From the NCBI GenBank assembly GCA_946699065.1, contig CAMPDV010001984.1, positions 1 through 64,000 of the forward strand: a stretch of DNA of 64,000 nucleotides, given 5' to 3'. This document shows positions 12,011 to 25,559 of the stretch, in pieces. The translations under genes and the position numbers were made by a program. The DNA comes from Loxodes magnus (taxonomy: Eukaryota > Ciliophora > Karyorelictea > Loxodida > Loxodidae). Positions within the stretch are counted from its first letter, which is position 1; each line of letters opens with the position of its first letter. The notes under the pieces are model-generated. The model was not told where the DNA came from and ran no database searches. It worked only from the letters and a program-made list of their open reading frames with translations.

Positions 12011-13405
12011 ACTATAATAAGTTTCTACTTTTTCATTCTTAACTTCAGTTAATAGTTTTTCATTTAAAAAATCCAATAAAATAAAAATGTATAATAAAAA
12101 TCTATTGGATATTAAGTCTAATCTTATTTCATTTTTTAATAAGGAGTTTTATAATTCATTTTTATAGCTAAAGGTTATAAAATATCTTAAAGAGAATTAT
12201 CGTTACTTAATAGAAAATACATGTTTAATTTTTATATTTAGCTTTAAAGAAAAATCTTGAAGGTTTGGAATAAGTAGCTTTAACTGCATCTCTACAGGTC
12301 AAAATAGTAATAGCTAGAGGCTAGAGTTAGTATGAGACTTATATTTATAATCGTTAGCCTTTTTTATTTCCCCTTTAATTCATAAACAGATGAGAAAATC
12401 AATCACTAAAAGACTTTAAAAGGATAAATTTAAAGCTTTTAACTAAGTTAATCTTTTGTTTAAAGCTAAGTTTTTATAAGAGAACTAAAAAAGAAAGAAT
12501 GAAGTAGCTTATATAGGTTATCTTGAAGTATCTTAAGAGGCAGAGAAAGATAAAAGGAAATACCTATAAACTTTAACTTAAGTAAGTCAAATTAAAACTT
12601 AGAAGAGAGAAAGGAATAACTAGCAAAAGGATTATTCTAAATATGCTAATTTAATTCTTTCTCTCATATATAAACTATCATTCTTTTAAGTTAATCAAAT
12701 TTATATAAATCATGGTCTATTCTCATTTCATATAGAAGGGAAAAATAAATATGATTAAGCATATTTTATCTTTAATCTCACGCTTAAATTATTATCAACA
12801 TCTAAATTTTAACTTCTTTAGCAAAAGATCAGTAAAGCATTATCATAATAAACTTGAAGTTGATCTCTATTCACACTTTAGCAAGTGTTTTTACATTTAT
12901 TAATGCTTATTTATAGTTTAAGCATCATATATTAAATGCAAATTCTATTTTGAGTTAATACTCAAAGATATGTTAAATTATTGAACTAAATTATCACTTT
13001 TACTATAGAAATAGTGACTCTACTTTAGCATCTTGTAATATAATTTTAAAGGTTAAAATGAATTGAGTCATTATTTAATATATAGAAACTTCAATTACCA
13101 ACATCATGAAAAAAACTTACTAATTCGAAAAAAATAAAGACAACTATATCCTTAATAACTTAGTTTATTTATATCGACAATTTTAAAAAATTAAATCATG
13201 ACTATATGCGTTTCTTTTGAAGTTACATTTAGAGTGTTTTCTGAATGTAATCTTACTTTTAAGATAGCTTTAGCGCTTTTTCTTATCTTGTTACCTTTTT
13301 GTTGAAAAGATCGCCTTAATTTTCTTACACTCAATCTGGATAAATACTTTCAACTGTTTCTTATCTTTCAATAGTTTTATAAAGAAACCGATATAATAAC
13401 TATGA
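12011..13405. other. AT-rich region, no confident gene
   Basis: Somewhat purine-rich on + around 12200-12650, with no frame I would defend. The same sequence is present in the right arm (about 52110-53500). Confidence 0.4.
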
Positions 13406-13540
13406 TTTAATAAAAAAAATGATAGCAAAATCATTCTGCCTTAAGCAATCATAGCATTTATAGCTAGAGTCCTTATTCAAAAAGTGCAAGAAAAAAGCAA
13501 ATTAGCTAATGAGATTAATAGCTAGGAAAGAGGTTTAAAT

Positions 13541-14383
13541 ATGTAGTTATAGGACTCGAGAAATGGAATGAAGGAGTAATTTCTATCATTCATTCCAAAC
13601 TCTTCTAAGTTCTTGAATTTAAGTTAAGCTATGGGAACGTCAATAATCGGTAAGAAAAAAAGTAAGCTGATTAAAAAAATTCGGTCAACTTATTTTTGCC
13701 ATTTAGTTTTAAGGAGGGATAAGATAAAAGAAAAAAAGATGATGAATATTTACTAATCAACAACAAAGCAAGATTAAGCTAGCTTGTAAGATATAATTGT
13801 TTATACATTTGAATCAAATAATTAAATTCAGATTTTATTTCTTTGTAATGCTATAAAATTAATTTAATCACTTAAGACTTTAAAATAAATAAATTAAAAA
13901 AATTTAACTAAAAAAAATAAAAACTTAGTAATTAAGATTCAAGAAATCGCATACTTAAATATAATAAAGCATTTCACAAATTTTCCTCTCTAAAGAACTA
14001 ACTTATCTAAAAAAAGCTTTTAGTAAGTTAGTATTATAATAAGTTAATTCTATTTTAAAACTCTAAAAATATCATAAAACTTTCTAATTAGAAGTATGAA
14101 GATGAAATAGTAAAACTAAAATAGGAGTATTAATTTTTTAATTTAATAAGCAAAAAAAAATTTTTTAAATATAGGCAGTAAATACTTCATCAGTAATAAC
14201 TTACTGATTTTCGCATATTAATCATTAGTTACTAAATACATAAAATAATCTGACTATTAATCGGCCGAATTTTATTTAGACTAGGAAGAAAATTAATTTC
14301 TGGCTTAAGTAAAATAAAAAAAACATATTCTACAACTTACTAAAATAAAAAACTTCATAGATATGAGCATAATTAATGATTGA
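13541..14383 (+). CDS. Gene X, unrecognised protein upstream of L3
   Basis: The frame is open from 13406. The first in-frame ATG is 13541 (MQLQDSRNGMKEQF), giving 280 codons to TGA at 14381-14383, all without frameshift and with many TAA/TAG Gln codons. The protein is basic, with a Lys-rich centre (GTSIIGKKKSKLIKKIRS). Just before the ATG the open frame contains IIAFIARVLIQKVQEKSKL. This block and the following KLANEINS/QLQDSRNG are conserved as protein in the diverged copy upstream of L5, so an upstream exon or start is likely. The same frame continues past the stop for 44 codons to a second TGA. Function unknown. Confidence 0.45.
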
Positions 14384-15016
14384 CTAATTATATAAAATGG
14401 TTTAAAGTAGAGGTCAGCAAAGAAGAATGCTAATAGGATAACTAAATATTAAAGAATAATATAGTAAAGCTAAGCTGAAAGTTTCAATCTATAATAATTT
14501 TCAGAAGTTTCATGAACAAAATTTATTAAAAAATGTATAAAAGCAAGGTTTATCTTATTTTTTTAGAAAGACTTGCAAGCCGTTTCTGGTCTATAATTTT
14601 TATAGGAGACTATTATGTATGCACTATATATCAGCATAACTGCACTGAAATACATATGGAATTATAAATAAAGATATACAAGGATATCTAATTTCTCTAA
14701 GCATTTATATTCATAAATTTAAAATTAAGTTTAACTTCAAATTTTCATTTTCCTAAAGGAATATTAATTAAAATAGCTCTCTAATAAATATTAAGAAAGC
14801 ATTTATATTAAGCTTATTATAAAGAATAGCTATAAGATAAATAAACCATTTACGCTTTTAATTTAATTTAGTTCTTTTATTTAATTGAAAAAGTAAATTT
14901 AATTAAGTTACTTAAATATGATAATGCTTATTTAAACCTTAAGTTTTATTTATAAATATAGCCGTTATTGTTAATCTAAGTATAAATAGTCTGATAAAAT
15001 TAAAAATTATAATAAA
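14384..15016. promoter_or_regulatory. X-L3 intergenic region, probable LRR upstream region
   Basis: Between the X stop and the L3 ATG. The part near 14570-14660 (CTTGCAAGCCGTTTCTGG, then GGAGACTATTATGTATGC) is richer in GC and conserved upstream of L4, L5 and L6. The last ~130 bp before the ATG is conserved before every LRR copy. Conservation outside the ORF suggests promoter or 5'-leader function, or simply duplication with the gene. No specific element can be named. Confidence 0.35.
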
Positions 15017-16854
15017 ATGTAAAGTGGGACTGATTAATCAACTAGTAACTAAAACTACACACTAGATATATCAAACTAATAGTCCTCTTCTTTTCGATAA
15101 TAAGAAGAATCTAATAAACACCTCCAAGAAACTTAAGTAGTAACACAAATATAAAAGGATTTAACTTAAGACTAAAAATAAAAAATTAGTTAAATAAATT
15201 AAACAATATCTAAAGAAGACTAAAAAGATTAAGAAATAACGCTTCCATTGAAGAGAATTAATGACCACTTAAACTAAGAAAAAGAGTTTTCGTAATAATA
15301 ATAAAGCACTGAGCAGTTTAAAAGTAATAAATAAACTTTATTTTCTAATTCTTATATTCTTCAAAATATTTGTTAGTTCCTTAAAAATAGAGACAAAAGT
15401 AGACTGCAATAGGTTAGTTAATTTCTAAATAAGTTTAAGTATTAATTTGAAAAGTTAGAAATAAAACAATATTCAAGTAATAAAGACTATGTTTAAAATA
15501 AAATAAACTGAACTATCAAACAAATATTATAATCTAATGCTAAGATTTTATATATTAATACTTAAAATTGATAAGAAAATAATTAAGCAGAAGAAATCTT
15601 TTAAGAAATAATAAAATGCTTATAGCTGAAAATGAATCTAGATAAAAAAGGATTTAAACTAGTATAAGAAATTAATGTAATTGGACTAAATAATTTAGAT
15701 AAAATAATTCAAGAATATATAATAAAATGCTCAAATCTAAATAAACTAGTTTTAAGTGTTTTCAATCTTTAAGAAGAAAATTTAAGTTTTTTGTAAAATT
15801 TGACTCATTTATAATCCTTAGAAATTTAATAATTAAATTAAAACCAGATAACAGGAAAGTTTTTAATAGACTACTGTTAAGGATTGAATTTAAAGGAACT
15901 AAAATTATTTAGCAATGGAATTAATCAAGAAATTTTATTATAATATTTGAAATAAAAAGGAAACTAATTAGAAGAAATAAACATTAACTACAATAGAGAT
16001 ATTGGTAAGTATATTGATTTTTGCCCTAATTTAAATAAAATTAACACTTTTTATATAAAAAATTCTTAAGATTAATTCATAATAAAGTTAAAAAACTTGA
16101 ATCTTAGTAGTTTAAAAATTTATCGAAACTTATAAATAGAAACAATATAAGAATTATTTTCTAAGTAGCATAATAAATTATAACATATAGATATTTATAA
16201 CTGTAATAATTTTAATGATAATAACTTGATATCTTTAATGTAAAACTGTCCTAGTTTAATTTCACTTAGGTTAACTTCATTATATGAACTTACTAATACA
16301 TCTTTGAAGAAAATAGGAGATTATGGATAAAATTATAAAGGCATGTCTTTTAGTTATGTTAGATAACTAACTAATGGAACTCTATGTTATATTTTTGAGA
16401 ATTGTAGAAAACTAACTAAATTATCTCTTAGTTAAATGAAAAAACTAAAAAATAAGACTTTACAATCTATTAGTTAAAACTGTTAGGAGTTAGAAAGTTT
16501 AGAATTGGCATATTGCTAAATGTTAGATGAAAATTGAATAGATGAAATAGTTAAAATAAACAAATTAAAATAATTAAAATTTTTTGAAACTTAACTAAGT
16601 AATAAAGATATAGTATAAATAGTAACTAACTGTAAACATTTAAAAATCTTAAATATAAAGTATTAAAAGCATGTTACATAGTAAGGCTTTCCTATTTGTG
16701 AATAAGAGGGATAAGAATATCCTTTTTATAGAAAACTTAAATATTTAGATATTAAAGGAACATCAATAAGTGAATAGTGGGCTAATTAACTTAAATAGAA
16801 GTTCGTAAGGATGACAATTATCCACAATTTGAGGAAGATAGCAATCAATATTGA
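15017..16854 (+). CDS. F-box/LRR protein, copy L3 (fewest TGAs; terminal frameshift)
   Basis: From ATG 15017 the protein reads through the Gln-rich N-terminus, the F-box-like segment (QNICQFLKNRDKSRLQQVSQ) and the LRRs with only three internal TGAs, the fewest of the copies read. Two of them are the family-wide sites (15509-15511 and 16535-16537). Where L1 and L5 have TGA before Asp, L3 has CGA (Arg). A one-base difference about 15 codons before the end shifts the frame off the consensus stop (16852-16854), so the frame would run on into element b. Closest partner: mirror L6. Confidence 0.6.
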
Positions 16855-16916
16855 AAGAAAGTAAAGAACATTAAATATTTAATTTTATATTTTAATAAAT
16901 AATTTATATTAAATAT

Positions 16917-17781
16917 TAAATTACTTAAAGCATATAAAAAATGGCAGAAGGTCTCAGGAAGGGTTTTTTTCCAGCTCCATAGAAAAAGGAAAAAAAACCA
17001 GAGACTTCTAATTCTTCTCCTACCACGTCTTCTTTAATAATATAATAATTTTCTTAGGCTCTTTAACCCCCAAATTTAGAAAAATAAAGATAATCTTAAA
17101 TTGAACAAGAAATTAAATCAACAGAAACTGACTAAAGCAAGCGAGACTTTTTACTCCCATAGCCACGATCAAGCAACTACATGAAAAGTGGTAACTAAAA
17201 AATAATGTAGAAATAGAAAAATGATGAATAGCTAATAATAGAATAACTTATGAAATCTATCCGTAACCTATAAGAAGAAGTTTAAATATTAAAGAAAGAA
17301 AACCAAAAATTACTATAGAAAAGTTAAAACAATGAAGAAAGATTAATGAAACAGGAAATCGAAGTGAAACTTTTGGGAGAAAAAAGAATTTAACCTTAAA
17401 CTTTAGCTGAAAATAAAATGGAACTAGAATGCACAAAACCCTTAGAGATAACTCCTCCCAGAAGGATCGTCAAGCTGTGCTACCTGTGCAAATCAAAATT
17501 CCACACATACAAGAGATGCAAGATATATTTGGATAAACAGAGAAGAAACAGTGAAGAGATTTGGAGAGAACTTTCAAGAATTTATGTAGACAAGGATGGA
17601 AGAATATTTAGAAGGAGGCTTTTTCAAGGGAGTGCCAGAACTCCAAAAAAACTGGGAGTCCCGAACTTTTATTTTAAACCTCAAGGAACGAACTCTGGAG
17701 GTATGTATTGAAGGGGTTTAAAATCCCCGGAGATACGAACACTTTAATTTAGTATATTAAATAAATAAATTACTTAAAGCA
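16917..17781 (+). mobile_element. ORF1-only retroelement b (left copy) with 16-bp TSD
   Basis: The insert is 16933-17765 (833 bp), flanked by TAAATTACTTAAAGCA at 16917-16932 and 17766-17781. The right arm and the other LRR copies have an uninterrupted version of this site, so it is a real insertion made after the arms were formed. It contains one intact ORF and ends in ACTTTAATTTAGTATATTA, the same kind of tail as elements d and right b. A long duplication and an AT-rich 3' tail without terminal repeats indicate target-primed (LINE-type) insertion. Confidence 0.85.
16941..17711 (+). CDS. ORF1-like zinc-knuckle protein of element b
   Basis: 256 codons plus TGA, fully open under the ciliate code, with dozens of TAA/TAG Gln codons. 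The order is MAEGLRKGFFPAP, a Ser/Thr/Gln-rich stretch, and a coiled coil at ~105-150 (RNLQEEVQILKKENQKLLQK). A CCHC knuckle follows at ~177-190 (CYLCKSKFHTYKRC, CX2CX4HX4C), then a basic tail (DKQRRNSEEIWREL). CCHC plus coiled coil is the layout of LINE ORF1 RNA-binding proteins and of Gag. No reverse transcriptase follows, so movement would need an enzyme in trans. The extreme C-terminus differs by a frame from the right copy, so the true stop is uncertain. Confidence 0.7.
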
Positions 17782-18620
17782 GTTTATTAAGATACTTTTA
17801 ATATTGTATAACAAAATATAAGTTTTAGATAAGTAGAATAAAGAGAGGAGTATGTTAGTTAGAAATGGAAAATATGAATAGTAATATAGTATAAGATATA
17901 TAATATAAGATATATAGAAATAATAGTATTAAATATGAATAAAAGAAAATTTGATGTGTTTATAGATTCTAACTACTATAAAACTTAACTTATTTTAGTA
18001 TTTACACTAAAGAATACTATTTTAAATAGATTTAAATCTCCTAATTAAAGTAATAAAACTTACTATAGTCTAAACATAAAAGTATACTTAGAAAAAGATT
18101 AAATTAAGAAGCTTTTAAATTTTCTATTAAGAGTTAAATCTTAAATAAAGTAGATTTTATATAAATAAAAGTTTAGATAAACTAACATAAGTAAGTTCCT
18201 ATTAATATATTTAGTTATAATTAACAATTATAAATTAACATAATATCAACTATTTAGACTACGTCATTTTCATCACTATCAACTACTTTAAATACAACAC
18301 TAAGCCTTATAATATCCTAAATCATCATATTATTTTAGTTATATCATACAATCCTAACTTCATTACTATATTTCAGTCTAGCTAAAATTACTATACCATG
18401 CAGTCTATATATTATCACAACTAATAAACTTTCTTTACTTTACAATTTTCTAACTATAAATTAAAATCACTTAAAAAAGAATTGAGCTTGAAAGTTTCTA
18501 CAAATCTATTTAATTAAGATAAAATTTAAGAATTAGAAAACTCAGTTAAATAAACCACTAATAAATTATGATTAAAGCTATAAATGATTTAATGGAGATT
18601 GTGCAATCAAACTTAAATAA
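17782..18620. other. AT-rich stretch, end of left arm
   Basis: Very AT-rich, mirrored at 47720-48560 in the right arm. No convincing gene. Two purely AT motifs repeat near 17890-17925 (ATATAAGATATAT). Confidence 0.5.
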
Positions 18621-18624
18621 TAAC

Positions 18625-19480
18625 TTATTTATTCAATTAAAATTTTTTAGCAGCAATTTCACACCTAACGCTTAGAAAGTGTTTTTAATTTTGATCTCTC
18701 TTCCATTTGCTTTAATCCTTGTCGTCTTTTCCTATAGATCTTGTTAAATCAGCCTCAGTGTATTTTGATTCCCTTCTCTCCTATAAATTCCTCCTTCCCA
18801 ATTGCACAATAACATTTATCTTTCTTTTTTACTTGATTCAGTATTTTTCCTTGAATTAATAAAATTTATTGAATTTCATGTTTAAGTGACCTAGTTAGCA
18901 ACAGAAATCGCATTTTTTTCTAAATTTTAGTCTGCCTCTTGTTCTTATGTATATTTTGTTTCCTCCTATTTCCTCAATCTCCATTTTACAGTTTTAATTA
19001 AATTTCTTTTCCGTTTTTTCGATTTGTTGTTAGTCTGAGATTTTAGTTTCCAGCTATGTATTTTAGCTCTATATCTAAGATTTAGTTTAGCTATTTTACT
19101 CTTGCTAATATTTTGAATTAGCATCAATCTCCCTCTCCTAATTTACCATTCTGAGATCAAGTGTATTAAAGTCCGTGCTAAATTTATTCTGTTAGCTTAA
19201 TATTTTCCTGTCAGAGTTTCTAAACCTCTATCTGGAAGTTCAGCACCACCTTAATGAGCTGTTCCATGATCATCTGTCCAGAAAAATTGAATTCTATGAT
19301 CTCCTGGTGTAAGGCAGACTTCGTCTATTTCTTCGACTTCTCGTCCGAGGTTGGCGTTATTGCATCATGGGTTATTTTTTGCGGCTTTATATTCTCCTCT
19401 AAGTTCTGCTGTCTCCGTATTCCTTCCTTTGGAGTGCAAAATAAACCTTTTCTTAAGTTCGACATCTTTTTATAACTAAA
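18625..19480 (-). mobile_element. ORF1-only retroelement c (decayed), related to element a
   Basis: On - from the ATG at 19465 the peptide starts MSNLRKGLFCTPKEG and continues SKKQTKSALHQEIIEF, GQMIMEQLIKVVLNF. This matches element a (KSALHQEVTEF, GQMSMEQHIRVVLNL) and shares the MxxLRKGxF start with element b. The frame then breaks, and the knuckle at about 18905-18945 (CDFCCQLGHLNM) has lost its last Cys. The 3' end is an ATT-type tail at the inner edge of the left arm. It lies directly beyond the 3' end of the LINE, so one inserted beside or into the tail of the other. Confidence 0.6.
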
Positions 19481-20920
19481 ATAATAATCAAAAATAAAAA
19501 AATGAGATTAAATTAAATTAAATAATGTTCGCCTTTCAGCTTAATAAAATAATTTTTATGATATCACTCTCATTCTGAAACTCTTAGGTCTTCATTATTG
19601 TTTTTATTTGATTTTTTTAGTTTAGTTTCTCTTCTTCTTGTATCTTTGTTCATTCTAAAAATAATTATTTAAGTCTTCTTTATTCAAATGTTACTAATGG
19701 ATTTATTTTACCCTCAATCATTCTTAAAATCAAGTTATTTGTTAATGTTTTTGTTTTATGCTAGAACATGTTTTTTTAATCTTAAGATCAATATCTTCTA
19801 GGATTTATTTATTCTTTTTTGTTTCTTAATTTATTAATATTTGATTATATTCTATCATTTCTTTTAAATTTTTCTCTATTTTTTATTAATTTCATTGTTT
19901 ACTTGAAAATTTTTTTTGTATTTTGTTTAGATTTCTTTAGTATAATTGTTTATGTTAAGATCTTTTATTTATTCATTGTTTATTTCATAGTATTTTTCAA
20001 TTTAATGCTTTTTCTATATTTTGAGTTCTATTTTTAACTCTGTTTGAAAAGTTATTAGAATTTTGTATCTTATCTACTTTTTTCTTTTTCTTGATCATTT
20101 CTGAATTAATCTTATAACTTTTTGTAGCATTTTAAAAATCTTTATGCTGTTGAATCTTCAAATTTACATCAGTTGAAATCTATATTCTATATTTCTTTAA
20201 ATGATGCTTGTGGAATTTTCAAGTATTTTCTTAGGATTTATCTTTGTGCTATTTAGATTTTATTTTTTCATTTTTTTATTCCTAATTGAGTACTATATGG
20301 GATTAATTCCGAGCAATATTCTAATTTTGGCATTATAAATAATCTGAATAAGTTCTTAAAGTTAATTGGTTATGTTTTGTTATAGTTTTTAAAGAATTAG
20401 GATTAGAATATAAATATCTATTATTAAAATTTCTTGAAGAGGTACTCAATCTGAACCTTTTCTTCATTAAGTTAGTTTATTTGATATCCTAGGTATTAAA
20501 TTTGTTATTTTTATTAAATTTTTTTTCCTAATAGAAAAAGTTCGATCTCTTTGTTAGTTGTGTTTCTATTCTTGAGTATTTATATAAATTCGCATTTCTC
20601 CGTGTTAATATTAAGTTTTATTAATTTAAAAATATTTTCAGTTTCGTTTTGTAAAATTTACATATTTTTTGATTATTTAATATTAGTATTAAATCATCTG
20701 CTCAAGCAAGTTTAGTGTGATAAATTTTTTTAATTTTATGCCCTAGTTTTTCATATTTTTTTAAATACCTTAATACTATATCATATTATATTATTGCTAA
20801 TATTGGTCCACTTGAGCTGCCTTGTAAGACTCCATTTACTTACCGAATTTTTCTAGTTATTTCTTCATCAAGATAGAAGTTAATTTATACTTTTTAATAT
20901 GTATCTTTTATTATATTAAT

Positions 20921-22061
<1,141 letters not shown>

Positions 22062-23070
22062 TGTTTAATCTTTTCATCTGGTCAAATAAAAATCTACGAT
22101 TTATTGTGTCGAACATTTTTTCTACATCAACCAACGTGATTAATAACTCTTCATTATAATTTTCTTTTTTCTTTTTATTTTTATAGTTTTCTATGATTTG
22201 TTTTAATTATCATATATTATTAACAGTTTGCATCTTTTTTAAAAATCCTTTTTAATCTTTGTTTAATATATCTTAATCTTATATTTCTTAGTATAATTGG
22301 TTAGTTACTAATTTATCAAATATTTTTTAAATTACGTTTATGAGTGCTATCGGTCTGTAATTTTTTCAATTTTATTTGTTTCCTTTTTTGTGAAGCATTA
22401 TTATTTTAACTTTGTTCATATTTTTAGGTAGTTTTTATTGCTTCTAACAATTTTAGAAAAATTTGCATAGCATTTATCATAGTTCATGTGGTGCGTTTTT
22501 TATTAGTTCATTTGATATTGAATCAAATTCTTGAGCCTTATTGTTAGGTAAAAATCTTATTACATCTCATACTTACTAGTATAGAATATTTTTTATTTTT
22601 TTTTAATATTTCTTTAATATTTGTTCCATAGATTTTGTCAATTTCTTTATTAATTTTGTTATTTTAGTTTGGAGAAAGATTTTATTATTTATTAAATAAA
22701 TTTTTCTCCCAATTTTGAATGAAGTCTACTTATTAAATTTTCGTCAGCTTCATTTTTGTTCCTTTTTTTGGGTTTAAAATATTTTCGGCTTAATTGGCCA
22801 TTTCTTGATTATTACCATTTAGGAATATTGATTAATTATTTTTATTTTGCTGTTGTTCTTCTTTTTACATTTTGCTGTGCTTATTTTTTCTTTTAAATAT
22901 TTCTTTTTGAGTTTTAATATATAATCGTTATTTCTATTATATTAATTTATTTCTTGCACATACATATTTCTAGCTATATTTTTTCTCAGCATTTATTAGT
23001 ATTATTTTTAAGATTTTTTAACCTCTTATTCTCTTTATATTCTTATACTATTGAATGCTGATATATGAAT

Positions 23071-23160
23071 TAGATTTATAATAAAGTCGTATTATTCTTC
23101 TAGATTTATAATAAAGTCGTATTATTCTTCTAGATTTATAATAAAGTCGTATTATTCTTC
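23071..23160 (-). repeat. Three perfect 30-bp tandem units inside LINE ORF2
   Basis: The unit begins TAGATTTATAATAAAGTCGT on +. It lies between the endonuclease and RT motifs. Because 30 is a multiple of three, each unit adds ten in-frame residues (EEQYDFIINL on -). Confidence 0.9.
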
Positions 23161-23999
23161 TAGATTTTGTTCATCTATTAATTAATTAAAAAATTCATAT
23201 GTCCCTCTATATTCTTCTTTATAGGGATACTTTCAGATATCTTATTTTAATTTTTTTAAATTTATAACTTATTTTAAATTATGTGAACTTGTCATTTTTT
23301 TAGATTATTGGTTATCTAATTTAAGTTTATGTTATGAGTAGAAAATGATCTGTTGTTAACCCCACTTCTTCTTAAACGTTACATCTGAAGTTTTCTTATT
23401 AACTGTTTTTTTAATTAGTGAATATATAATCAATTATTTATCTTTGCTTTGCTTATTTAATTATATGAGTATTTTATCTTTCTTAGTTTATATCTATTAA
23501 ATCAAAAGTTCGCACAAATTGCTTTAGAAGTTTATCTACGTATTTTATGTTTTATTGTTTATTTGATTGAGCATTAAAATCTCCACATATGATTATTTTG
23601 TGATTTTTAAATTAGTCTATTAACTATCCTAGTTCTTAATAACAATTATATATTAGTTCCACATAGTGATTACTAGTTGGCATATAGATATTTATAACTA
23701 TTAATTCATTTAATTTGAAGTCATGTATCCTGTTATAATTATGCTATATTTGAATTTCTTCAACTTGATCTTCAATTAAAAAAAAAGCAAATAGTCCTTC
23801 TGTTTTTCCAGTTGCTTACAGGAAATATTATTTGAAGTTTTTGTTTAATATTCCATATTCTTTAGTAGTTTAAGTTTCTTGGAGCATTAGAATATCCAGG
23901 TTATTTTCTTATATAAGATTATTTATTTTTAATTTTTTTTAAGTATCCTCTATTTATATTTATGGATCCGATTCTGTATATTTTTTCGTATTCTTCTAT

Positions 24000-25559
24000 A
24001 TATTATGAGTTAATTCCATTTCCTTCTCAATTTTCCAGTTGTTGTAAAAATAGGTGAAAATCTTTTAGTTAGGTAAAGTCCTGATATATTTAGCTATATT
24101 ATTTATCTTTAATTAAATTACATTTATTCAAATTTTATAGTTTTTTCTAATTCTCATAGTTTTATTATACATATTACTAGTGGTGATGCGATTAATTTGC
24201 TTGATTTCAGAGATTATTTTGTGGTTATCTTGCTCCACTTTTTAAACCTCTTGGCTTAATTCAGATTTAGTTTTTCTTTGGATATAGTTTTACTTTTAAT
24301 AGATTTTCTTCTTGTTTAAAACTTTTTTTAATTCATTTATATTATTCTAATATTCTAGGTATTCTTTTTAGTATTTTTTAGTCTATGTTTAAGTCGATAA
24401 ATTTTTTATTTTTTTGTTTGTTAGATTAAATCAGCGCTTTTAACTATTTATTAATAATTAGTTTTTATCATCATTATTAATCTAAATTTTCTTTTTATGT
24501 GTTTTTCTAGGCTTTGTTTTATAAACGCGTTAGATTTATTTAAATAGTATGGCTAGAATTTTATTTAGTTTTTAGTTTATATTTTTTATTATTTTAAATC
24601 TTAAGTTAAAGTACTTTTAATAATTTTTTAGTCTTCTTTTTACGTTTATATCAGAATTATTAACATTTTGTTTCTAAATTTTCCAAATTTTATGTTGCTT
24701 CTCTTTTTTTTTAATTATTTTCTTATGAAGATATTTAAAATGTTTTGTATTTGAGAAGAAATACATTGTCCCTAATATTATATTTATCATTTTAAGTAAT
24801 TATATTTGTTTTTTTCTTAGTTATTAAATTATTTCTTATTGTTGTATATTTTAAGTTAAATTGTTTTTATTCTTAGTAATTTTGTTTCTCTTCTAATGAT
24901 TTGCTCAAATTTCTCTGTAGTTAAATAATTTAGTTTTACTTATCTTCTATTATTTAATTTTTTTTATTTATTTCTAGATTCCTATTTGCGTATTCTTTAA
25001 TTATAAATTTGATGTCTACCTCTTTTTCTTCCAATTATTTTAAATATTGTTATTCGATTTCAGTAATCTAATCTTATAATAATTGGTCTTTTTCCTTGTT
25101 TATTATATCTTTTAATTTTAAATATTGCTTTAATTTTGTTATTTTTCTAACTCAAGTTTTAGATTTTCTTTTTTTTATTTCATTTTGGTAATCGAAAATT
25201 CAAATTGTTCTTTTCTATCTCTGAATTTATATTTAGATTTTAAATTTCTTACTCTAATAAATCGTTATAATCTATTTATTATGTTCATTTTTCTTACAAC
25301 ACTATATTATTATCTTTAAATCTTTCTTTAATTTCATAGAGTTCTTATATTTATTTTTCTTGATTATTTATTTCTTTTTATAATTTTATTATTTCTTCTT
25401 ATTTTTTTTATGAGCATTTTGTTTTTAGATTTTTAGTGGGAAATTATTTATTTTTAAGAAGAATTATTAAATATTCTTTATGCGCATTAACTTTTCGATA
25501 TTATTTGATGTATTTTTTATTTTAATTAATGAAATTAAATGTTTTTAGTTCATTACTAT
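24000..25559 (-). pseudogene. Coiled-coil region between LINE ORF1 and the endonuclease
   Basis: Long protein-like stretches under the ciliate code, rich in Glu/Lys/Gln/Leu heptads (EEIIKLQKEINNQEKQIQEL; ITEIEQQYLKQLEEKEVDI; LQRNLSKSLEEKQNYQEQK). They lie in more than one frame, with a few TGAs. It could be the N-terminal extension of ORF2 or a separate middle ORF, now frameshifted. No enzymatic motif seen. Confidence 0.45.

Larger units (their letters stand above)
1509..18628 (+). repeat. Left arm of a giant imperfect inverted repeat
   Basis: This arm is the reverse complement of about 47712-64000. Paired coordinates sum to 65509 at the outer end, 65513-65514 from 5.6 to 14.4 kb, and about 65477 at L3/L6. 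The outer 1.1 kb looks identical between arms; farther in, substitutions and small indels appear. It carries LRR copies L1, L2 and L3, gene X, element a and several coding-like islands, each with a mirror copy. The arm ends where element c begins at about 18628. Element b (16933-17765) lies only in this arm. Confidence 0.95.

Noticed and set aside
17714-17729. GGGGTTTAAAATCCCC as telomere-like repeat
   Set aside because: A single short palindrome at the end of the element b ORF; no tandem GGGGTT repeats occur anywhere.
19819-20037. Phe/Leu/Ile-rich 72-codon ORF on +
   Set aside because: It is the antisense shadow of LINE ORF2; hydrophobic composition follows from the A-rich coding strand on -.
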